The notes below the pieces were generated by a model that was given only the letters and a program-made list of their open reading frames with translations, was not told the DNA's origin and did not search any database. DNA of 64,000 nucleotides from Zanthoxylum bungeanum (Eukaryota > Streptophyta > Magnoliopsida > Sapindales > Rutaceae): NCBI GenBank assembly GCA_019454045.1, contig SKCR01026799.1, positions 20,890 to 84,889 on the forward strand. The letters are read 5' to 3'. The position numbers and the translations under genes are program-made. Position 1 is the stretch's first letter. Each line of letters starts with the position of its first letter. Below, in pieces: positions 56,021 through 64,000 of the stretch.

Positions 56021-57035
56021 TCTTGATACACACATGATATCCTGAGAATCAGTCAACACCTAACGAACAGACGAAGGTCTGATTTAAATAGGTTAGTGAC
56101 GTGACTGCCATCAAAATGTGGATGATATCTCATATATCCACAGTGGTATCTCAAGTCAAAAAAATCATTATGCTTCTCGACCCGAAAAAATTATTTTTGA
56201 CGTTGGTGTACCATCTATTAAGAATCTTCGGTGAGTTATTCAGTATTTATCTGATATAAACATCTACATGTCTATACGAGTCACCAAGAATCATGGTTCA
56301 TCGAGTAACAACCATTGAAATCCTTGATTCCAATATACTATACATATCGATCTCCGCTGGTTTACTTACTAACCAAGTAATGTAAACCTTGACCAGAAAC
56401 AACTTAAAAAAATGATATTGTTTTGATACAATTCAATGACAGTTGCTACGCTTTTGCAACAATATCATAACTAATCATTCTAAGGTCTATTACTTTTTTA
56501 CCATTTAATAAAAGATGTTATATTTAAGAAACTATTTATTTTTTTCAAAATAAAATATTTACAGGGAAATACATCATAAAATTGACGCTCCGAGCACCAA
56601 TCATAACATGAATATCTCTTAGAAATTTCTTAGGCCTTCTATATGGATTTTGTAAAATTTATACCATTCATTCATTATCTATGGATGTCAAAAATAAGAT
56701 ATGATAGGTTTTATTGGAGTAAGATACTCATATGACATTATGACATACTTATTCAAGAGACAATCATACTGACATATCTACATTCAAATATATATACACA
56801 CACACCTATCCACCAACCATAAATAAATAACTTTCACATCGAGATAGAGTATCATCATATCACAAATAGGCCTCAAAATGTTTATATAGACATATTTATA
56901 TGTATTACACACACTTATATACATATCTATTAAAGAAACATATCGCATGTAATTCTTACATGGTCTCGCGAACACTTCTGATCTTGGTCAAATTCGTCAA
57001 TTAGAATTGCAGTTTTACGGAATATCCATCCATTG

Positions 57036-57079
<44 letters not shown>

Positions 57080-58050
57080 TTTCGATTTTATAAATTAATG
57101 ATAACTATTAGAATAATACCTAAATAAACTCACACATTGCGCAATTTTCCGACTAATTTATCACTAAAACTTATAAATTTGTATGCATATTATCCATAAG
57201 TAAGTAATAGAAAATAAAATCATATGAAACCTATTATCATAAAATTAGTTTATCACGGAATATTTTCTACTTATTAGATTCAAACAAAATATAAATTTTT
57301 ATACGAAAATTATAATGAAAAATAACAATTAAAAGCTTACTTTCCATGATCATCCTCTCAACTTGCATATTATATTTTCTTTAATTTAACTTGCTTTTTA
57401 CAAAAGAAAAAGAAGGTTTTACGTGGATGTGCAAAATTGTTAAGAAATAATTTTTAGAAAAAATTCTAAAACTATTTGTATATAGAAAATTGTCTCTATA
57501 CAATTATATTGTTTATAGAGTGTTTAGTAAAAGAAAATTATATGTGTAGCGTGGGTCTAATTTATGAATGGAAATCGAGACGGCCTCTTCAGTACCAGTC
57601 TTATCTTTTCTGAATATGATTCGAGACAAAAAAATCGTTAAGAATTCAAATCGGTTTTTAAATTAGAATGAAAAATCTTCTTGAATTTCGAATATAGTGG
57701 TTTAAAATCTCGTATCCTGATCGAAAATTCTGAATTTTTAGGTTAAAATCAAGAATTTATAATGAAAAATTATCCAAAATCCCGACCAATTTTTTTTTTT
57801 GCAAAATTTTCTGCTCACCCCGGTTTAATTAAATATGCATTTGATGTAATTTTAATGAAGGTTAAAATAGTAAAACACTCACAAGATTTAAAAAAAAAAA
57901 AAAAATTATTATATAGGGAAATGTTATTTTGATCCAATCAAGCATTTCAAATATGGTTATAGCAAACAATTAATAAAAATAAAAATTACATATATGCTGC
58001 CTGACCAATTTTATTACGTAACATTATAGCAACTCATGTCACAAAATCAA
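56021..58050. other. AT-rich intergenic stretch, no gene seen
   Basis: No recognised domain. A (TA)n microsatellite occupies 57039-57074. This is the 3' flank of the receptor kinase gene. Confidence 0.5.
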
Positions 58051-58052
58051 GC

Positions 58053-58411
58053 TTATTGAACATCCTTAAGAAACTTTATTTTGATCTTCTTGAGAGCAAC
58101 CAAAGCATCTTTTACATTAATTCTTTCCTCTGGATTGTCTGCTGAGCATTTCAAGGCCAAGCTCATAATGGATGATATGCATACCTTCTTAGCTGCAAAG
58201 TCAGCTTCTTCTTCTTCTTCTCTGCTCAACAAATTGGCATCTACAATTTCAGAAAGTGAATGAGGTAATGACTCTTTAACCCAACGCTTCAAGCTCATTT
58301 CTCCTTCAAACATGTTATCTGTGGGCTTTTTTCTAGTGAATGTTTCTATCAGCAAAATACCAAAACTGTAGACATCACCACGTGTAGAAACAATTCCATC
58401 CAATCCATACT
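58053..58411 (-). CDS. LRR receptor kinase, last exon (kinase C-lobe)
   Basis: After acceptor AATTGCAG the frame reads EYGLDGIVSTRGDVYSFGIL, LIETFTRKKPTDNMFEGEM, SLKRWVKESLPHSLSEIVDA, ending IKIKFLKDVQ and TGA... at 58053. It completes the APE motif (APEYG) split by the intron and the kinase C-lobe. The phase (one base carried over) fits the donor at 58702 across a 290-bp intron. This last-intron position is typical of the EFR/XA21-like LRR-XII receptor kinases. This exon itself is undamaged. Confidence 0.85.
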
Positions 58412-58701
58412 CTGCAATTAAATTTTAGTAATCATGAAGGCATCATGAAGTTTTTTTAATAAGATGGTATAAATTAAACAACATACCATTATTAAAACTG
58501 AAAATCATATTTATCCTCAAAATGCATTGTCTAGTAAGTTTAGTCATTCCAGTGGATCAATTCCTCTCCACAGAAATCTTGGAAGAGGCAATTCTTTAAA
58601 CTATGTTTGTGAAAAAAAAAAAATTATTTTTGAGTAATTTGATGAAACTAGTGTAAATACAAAATTAATGGGAATAAGAATTTTTAAATAAAAAGAATCA
58701 C

Positions 58702-60701
58702 CTGGTGCCATATACCCAATAGTTGCTAGCGTCATAGTTTGTGTGACAGAATCTGCTCCATCCACGAGTTTGGCAATGCCGAAATCACCCAAATGTGCAA
58801 CCATATCATCATCTAACAAAACATTATTAGGCTTCAGATCACAATGGATGACTGGTGTTGATAAACCATAATGAAGATATTCCAGTGCAGAAGCAACATC
58901 TATCATTATGTCCAGCCTTTGTCGTGTATTGAGAAAGTAGTTGTAAGAATACAACCTGTTCTGCAGGCTCCCTTGAGGCATGTATTGTAATATTAAAGCC
59001 TTAAAATCGAAATTATTACAACTGCTAATGATTTTCACAAGATTTCGATGGCGAATTCTATGCATAACTTCACATTCAACATCAAAACTTTTAGCTGCTT
59101 TATCTTCCTGCAAATTGATTACCTTTATTGCAACATTCATCCCATCAGTAAGCATCGCTTTGTAAACAGAGCCAAAACTTCCTGTACCAAGCAAATTGCT
59201 TGCATTAAATCCATTGGTTGCCTGTTGAAGCTCATGATACGAAATTCTTCTTATTGTTGCCAGATTCAACGAATCATTCTCCATCCTCAGACATTTGTTC
59301 CTCTTACGACGCCTTATGAGGATGATAGTGAGAGCCAACACCACCATTATTGTCGCAATTGCAGGTAAAATATATCTCAGTATAAACTTGGCTGCTTTGG
59401 ATTTATGTTTAGAGATAGTTTTGCAAGGTGGGACCTGCAGTCGAGATGGACCACATAGTGCACGATTCTGCGTAAAGGATTCCACAGTGAAGTTAACAAA
59501 GGGTCCTCCACTTGGGATTTCTCCTTCGAGCTCATTGAAAGACACATTAAAATAATTAAGATGAGAAAGTGCTTCCAATGACTTGGGAATTTCTCCAGAA
59601 AGATTGTTAGCAGAGAGATCCAACATTTCTAAGCTTATTAAGCTGCCAAATGATTGAGGAATATGGCCTTGGAATCCATTTCTCGATAAGTCGAGATTAG
59701 CTAGATCTTGGAGTGTCCCAATGCTGCTCGGTATGTAACCTGATAATTGATTTTCCGATAAATAAAAATCCATCAAGACTTTCATATTCCCAATATCTGT
59801 TGGAAGAGAGCCACTTATAGAATTCAACGAAAAATCTACTCCTAAGATATCTGATAGATTCCAAAAGGTTGGAGATATAGATGAACTTAACCCGTTGGTG
59901 CTTAAGTTGAGAAACCTTAGAGAAGATAAATTAGCGAAGCAAGAGGGTATCTGACCTTCAAGCACATTACTATCTAACATTAAAACGTATATGCTATCTA
60001 ATTCACATAGATCATTTGGGACGGATCCTTGCAACTTATTGAAATATAAAGATAATCCTTGAAGCTTCTTCAATTTTCCTAGAGTCTTGGGAATAGTGCC
60101 AGCTAACTCATATCATCAAGGAATAAACTAAAAATGTTGCTCAAGTTGCCGATTTCTACTGGAATTCCACCAAAAAGTTCACAAGAATCTGCGAGAAAAC
60201 TTTCAAGAGATGTAGAGAGATTTCCAATAAAATTCGGAAGAACGCCTTTCAATGGATTGGCTGACATGATCAGATGTCTCAAGTGTCTGCAATTAGTCAA
60301 AGAGGAGAATATACTCTGCCGTTGAGTGGAAGATCCAGCAGTTAAATGATTAACTGCCAAGTCTAGAATCTGGAGTTGTATGCAATTACCAAATGTATTG
60401 GGAATAAGGCCACGGAATGAATTTAGCGATAACTCCAGGATATTGATCTTAGAAGCATTGCAAATGGAACTAGGGATTATTCCACTCAAATTACTTTCCG
60501 TCAAGAAAAGTTCTAAAAGGTTTGGAACGTAGAGACCCAGGCTTGATGGCAGATGACCCGATAAATGATTACCACTGAAGTCAATGATTTCTATATTTGA
60601 GTTGTTGAAGATCATTGCGGGTATCAGACCAATTAAGTAATTGTAACCGAAACTTAACAACTTCAGATTGTATATGCTGCCAATTTCATGTGGTATTTCC
60701 C
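58702..60701 (-). pseudogene. LRR receptor kinase, LRRs, membrane helix and kinase, frameshifted
   Basis: LRR-XII type receptor kinase, related to EFR and At3g47570, a plasma-membrane immune receptor class. From 60701 the frame holds six or more LRRs (GEIPHEIGSIYNLKLLSFGY, GIIPSSICNASKINILELSL). Near 60107 one base is missing (GATGATATGAG for GATGATAATGAG), giving a stop after LDDMS; text resumes in frame from 60073 (KKLQGLSLYFNKLQGSVP) through about six more LRRs. Then CGPSRLQVPPC, a transmembrane helix near 59300-59390, and the kinase: GTGSFGSVYKA, VAIKV, HCDLKPNN, DFGIA. HCD instead of HRD marks a non-RD kinase. Donor at 58702 (CACCAG/GTGATT). Confidence 0.88.
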
Positions 60702-61128
60702 CTGCCACGGTGGAAAAAAAAATTACTTGGCAAGCATTGGCATGCCTTCAAAAGCTTTATGCTTAGTCAAGCTGATTACCAAGCTTCTTCAAATTGAATT
60801 TCAATTATTTTTAATTATAGGTGGCTTAGATCTTTATTTATGTAATTTAAGCGGTTGTCTCTAGGACCTCTTCTTACAAAATTTTATATTCATATAATTT
60901 TATATTACAAAATAAATAATAATTTTAAATAGAAATAAAATAATAAAAAAAATATATATTTTCTTTCTAATTAATGACTTTTATTATTAATTTTTATGTA
61001 AAAATAACAATATTCAAAGGTATATAAAAATGGTGCATTTGATAATAATTAGTTAGAAAAATAAATTTAATAAGGTCTCATTAAAAATTTCACTTAAGAA
61101 CTAGAAAAAACTTGAACCACATATGATT
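60702..61128 (-). other. AT-rich interruption in the LRR region
   Basis: The LRR frame from upstream ends ITGRIPPT then a TTATTATTATTA run and a stop; LRR text resumes at GEIPHEIG after TTTTTTTTCCACCGTGGCAG, which looks like a splice acceptor. No matching GT donor is evident near the upstream break. Either an unusual intron or, more likely, an insertion with loss of LRR repeats. Confidence 0.5.
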
Positions 61129-61722
61129 TTAATAATAATAATAAGTTGGTGGAATCCTTCCAGTGATTTTGTTAACAGAAAATGACAATCTTTTTAGCTT
61201 CCGGCAGTAAACTAAATTTAAAGGAAGCTGGCCTGTTATCTCGTTTGAAGCAGTATCAAATGATTCAAGTTGTGTAAGATGATTACACATATTACTTGGG
61301 ATACTTCCGGAAAAGCTATTGAATGACAAATCAATGACCCTTAATCGCCGCAAGTGCAATAGCTCGTTAGGAAGAGTGCCATAAAAACTGTTGCCAGTGA
61401 TATTAAGAGAAACAAGAAATGACAAGTTTCCCACATGTGGAGGGATGGTGCCGCCAAAACCCATTTCAGGAAGATTAATGGCGGTGACTCTGCCGTGGCG
61501 AATTCCACAAGTGACACCAACCCAGTTGCATATTGAGGCAGAGGCTGACCAGTTCCAGTTATGTGAAAAGAAACTGTGAGTGTCCAAACTTATGTGAGCT
61601 TTAAGTTGAAGCAGAGCCGCTTCATCAGTTGTGAGGTTGGGTGCAGACATACCAAACCTAGCCATAAAAATGTGTAAAAATATTGCGACCATAATCAGAG
61701 GATGAAAACTCATTTTCCCCAT
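61129..61722 (-). pseudogene. LRR receptor kinase, signal peptide and first LRRs
   Basis: Start chosen at 61722 (MGKMSFHPLIMVAIFLHIFM), a good signal peptide; an in-frame ATG at 61782 would add 20 residues in front. Then the LRRNT_2 cap LTTDEAALLQLKAHISLDTH and CNWVGVTCG, and four LRRs (INLPEMGFGGTIPPHVGNLS, LRVIDLSFNSFSGSIPS, LESFDTASNEITGQLP). It ends abruptly in a TTA repeat, so about one or more repeats expected before the 60701 block are missing. I treat the gene as a probable pseudogene, though the frameshift downstream could be a sequencing error. Confidence 0.85.
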
Positions 61723-61782
61723 GAAATCAAAAGCTTGGTTGTTTACTGGAAATATTTTTGATGGAAGGTTTAGCATTTGCAT

Positions 61783-62388
61783 GCAAGGACTGGATAAATA
61801 GTTGCTTCAACTCGTAAATCCTCTTGCAAGTTGCAACGTTACCATCAAGCCTATCATATTTGGAGATAAGAAATCAATGTCTCTTATTTTTTTTAGCTTT
61901 AATAGATATATCTATTTTTATTGATACAATTTCATTTCAATTTATTTTTGTTTTGTTTGGATGTGCAAAACTTGGTGGATAAATAAGTCAAGGTCTAGTG
62001 CTAAAAAACACATAATGCCCGATCATTCAAGGTAGTTACACTATCAGTTGAAAACTAAATGTTGTGAACAATATTTTCGAATACTAACAAATTTTTGTCA
62101 ATAATTATGAGATTAACGGGAGCTTGGAGATGGTACATGTAAAAGATCTCAAATTTGAATCAAAATTAATGATTCAAATTATTTTTTTTAAAAAAAATTA
62201 ATGCTCATTGCAATAAGAAAATCAAAAAAATTTATTTATATTAATCAATATGGGATTGCATACTTTAATGATCTATAAGACACTATTACAGATATTTGGT
62301 TACTGTGTTCATACAAAAAACTATGAACAAACAGTAAAATACAACACGATTGCTACAATAAAATAGAGGAAACAATACAACAAGAGTA
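61783..62388. other. Upstream region of the receptor kinase, no gene seen
   Basis: AT-rich; expected promoter region of the minus-strand receptor gene. No specific site could be assigned. Confidence 0.4.
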
Positions 62389-62748
62389 ATGAAAATAATA
62401 CAGTCCCAGGACAACTGCAGACAGCGAACTTGTATTAGTCATGGCGGTGCAGCAACGAACCAGCGACATGAACAGTTAAGTAATGAAGGTAGTGCAGTAT
62501 CGAACATCAATAAGAAAAGTCAGCGTCACCAAACAGTGAAAATTCGGAGGCTTGTTGATGCGGCAACAATCTCCTTAAAACAAATTCGTCCCCTACCAAA
62601 CGGTGCAGTAGAACGCGAGACGTTTGTTTTTCAAGATGCAACAGAAATAAACGAGAATGGGCACCACCAAAATCGTCTTCAACGAACCACGAAGTGTTCG
62701 AACTCTCTCAAAAAAACAGTAAAGAAATCTTTCTCAACAAAACCGTAA
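62389..62748 (+). other. Open frame of 119 codons, doubtful
   Basis: Rich in Gln, Asn, Arg and Lys, with no recognisable domain, signal or helix. Neighbouring text lacks other coding signs. It may be a chance frame in a decayed repeat; I do not claim a gene. Confidence 0.2.
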
Positions 62749-63286
62749 AGGAAAACCGTTCTGTATATTTTTTTTATATCTCTTATCAAAAACGAAAAAC
62801 ACTGCCCCCTTTAGAAGAAAATGAACATGCCAATTAAATTGAGTTAGTAAGAGGCTTTTCATATGATGTAATCACCCAGTTAATTAATAGAATTAATTTA
62901 ACTATTATGGAACTTCAAAAGAACTTGGAAAAAATAAAGAGACTTGCAAAATTGGATGGGCCGGGCCCGCACAATTTGGTCCAGCATTAGTGTACGTAGG
63001 ACGCGCGGGTGCACACGAGTCATGTCTGTTCGGATTTTGATTTGCACCCCCCTGCGCGCACGTAGAGAGAGCCTCTAACATATATCACACATATATTTTA
63101 CCTAACAAAACTGAGTTCTCATTATTATGTTCATTTTGGCCATGAACATCTACCTGGTTCTACATGAGTTTCTAAGAATTGAGCTCCGTACAATTCCCTT
63201 TGAAGCAGACCCACTTCTCTCTCACATATGTGATTTCTTATTTAAGAGTAGCTCGTATTACTCTGCTCGGATTCCCAACTCATAAG
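62749..63286. other. Intergenic stretch, no gene seen
   Basis: No recognised frame. A GC-rich patch at 62955-63065 (GGGCCGGGCCCG, GGACGCGCGGG) stands out but has no element ends. Confidence 0.4.
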
Positions 63287-63921
63287 TATGCATGGCAACG
63301 GGCCGGGCTCGGGCCGGGCTTGTAAAAGCCCGGCCCGAGCCCGGCTGAAAAAAAATTGGCCCGGGCCCGGCAAAAGACCGGCTCGAGCCTCTGCCGGGCC
63401 GGGCCAAGCTCGGGCCCCGGCCAAGCCCGATTTATAAAAAAAAAAAAATGGAATTTGGCATTAATGCCAATTGCCGCCTCTTTCTTCAGTTTGTTGTGTC
63501 AATTAATCATCACCAAGTTGAAAATGAAGTGTAATATTTTCGGTTTGATAATAACAATGACAGTGCCGTAATAACAATGATTGGGGGATAAGCCCATTTG
63601 ATCCTCTCAACCCTCAAGTCTCAAAGCAGTGTTGTAAGTTGTAACAGCAACTCTAATACCAAATAGTTTTGCATAATACCATCATGAACCAATTCAATAC
63701 CAAAATTTTTACAAATTTCAACTACTTTGCAGTCAAAGGTAGAAAAAAAAAATCAAAAAGAGATAAAACAATAGAATTAGAAGCATTATTCCAAGAAAAT
63801 TAGCTAACAATCCAAATATCAAAAGTTTCAAACAATCACAAATAATACATAAAAAGTTTCAAGAAAATTAGTCAAGGGTTTTTTTTAATTATTTAAGCCC
63901 GGGCCGGGCCGGGCCCGGGCT
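63287..63921. mobile_element. Second copy of the GC-rich hAT MITE, right end missing
   Basis: Starts TATGCATGGCAACGGGCCGG, identical to the start of the element at 27848, and has the same GGCCGGGCTCGGGCC arrays to about 63430. AATTATTTAAGCCCGGGCC...CCCGGGCT at 63878-63921 matches 28155-28190 of the first copy. After 63921 the text (GTTGGATAATATGACCC) no longer matches, and the expected TGCCATGCATA end with CTCATAAG is not seen before the window ends, so the right end is lost or interrupted. The AT-rich middle (63435-63875) differs from the first copy. Confidence 0.75.
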
Positions 63922-64000
63922 GTTGGATAATATGACCCATAGCGTCACTGTTTGCACAGATCATTGTGTTGTTGTAGCAAATTAACTATGTGATAAGGAA

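Noticed and set aside
62389..62748. Small basic protein gene
   Set aside because: No homology recognised, no splice or promoter context, composition unlike the neighbouring real genes; kept only as a doubtful entry.

Overview
This window is nuclear DNA of a flowering plant, most likely a eudicot. It is AT-rich with long TTA and TA microsatellites. Host genes have plant-specific products and GT-AG introns, and most of the rest is plant-type transposable elements (copia, gypsy of Tat and Athila type, hAT, MULE, Helitron, MITEs). The species cannot be told from the sequence. No bacterial operon, CRISPR array, rRNA or convincing tRNA gene was seen.

Host genes are few. At the left edge are the first two exons of a TOM1/TOM3-like seven-transmembrane protein (minus strand, continuing out of the window). 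Between about 42.1 and 47.4 kb lie four exon pieces of a WD40 nucleolar protein of the YAO/U3-55K family (minus strand). They carry a frameshift and stop codons and have been split by a 3.6-kb hAT transposon and cut by a copia element and a gypsy-type LTR. At 58.05-61.72 kb is an LRR receptor kinase of the EFR/XA21-like non-RD class (minus strand), with a one-base frameshift and an interrupted LRR domain.

Layout by region. 0-7 kb: TOM1-like exons, a 135-bp foldback MITE, LTR-like debris, a complete 424-bp non-autonomous Helitron with multiplied terminal hairpins, and a 566-bp hAT MITE with a perfect 8-bp target duplication. 7.17-9.24 kb: a Pack-MULE-like element with 64-bp terminal inverted repeats that holds the last exon of VPS25 and, on the other strand, two exon-like pieces of an unrecognised gene. 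9.48-10.2 kb: a solo LTR with a perfect 5-bp duplication. 11.1-16.07 kb: a full-length hAT element (BED finger plus hAT dimerisation domain) with a perfect 8-bp duplication but a broken transposase. 16.7-19.65 kb: a decayed gypsy-type element with a 145-bp minisatellite in its upstream region. 19.68-26.39 kb: an Athila-like gypsy element (plus strand) truncated inside RT and bounded by two unlike LTRs. 26.39-31.8 kb: a decayed Tat-lineage gypsy element (minus strand, dual RNase H) split by a GC-rich hAT MITE. 32.3-40.6 kb: a copia element (minus strand) whose two LTRs are truncated in complementary ways. 40.6-42.1 kb: an LTR of another gypsy family. 42.1-47.4 kb: the YAO pseudogene and its insertions. 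47.4-51.9 kb: a second copia element (minus strand, Tork-like). 51.9-56.0 kb: fragments of several LTR elements. 58-62 kb: the receptor kinase. 63.3-63.9 kb: a second, interrupted copy of the GC-rich hAT MITE.

The genes do not form a pathway. The window is a nested-insertion landscape, best read as a history: host exons, insertions into them, insertions into those insertions, then deletions and recombination that removed element ends. The items most worth follow-up are the Pack-MULE with captured exons, the repeated destruction of one YAO copy, the Helitron with multiplied 3' hairpins, the paired ACGTCG palindromes upstream of two different hAT transposase genes, and the odd LTR arrangements at 32.3-40.6 kb and 19.7-26.4 kb.
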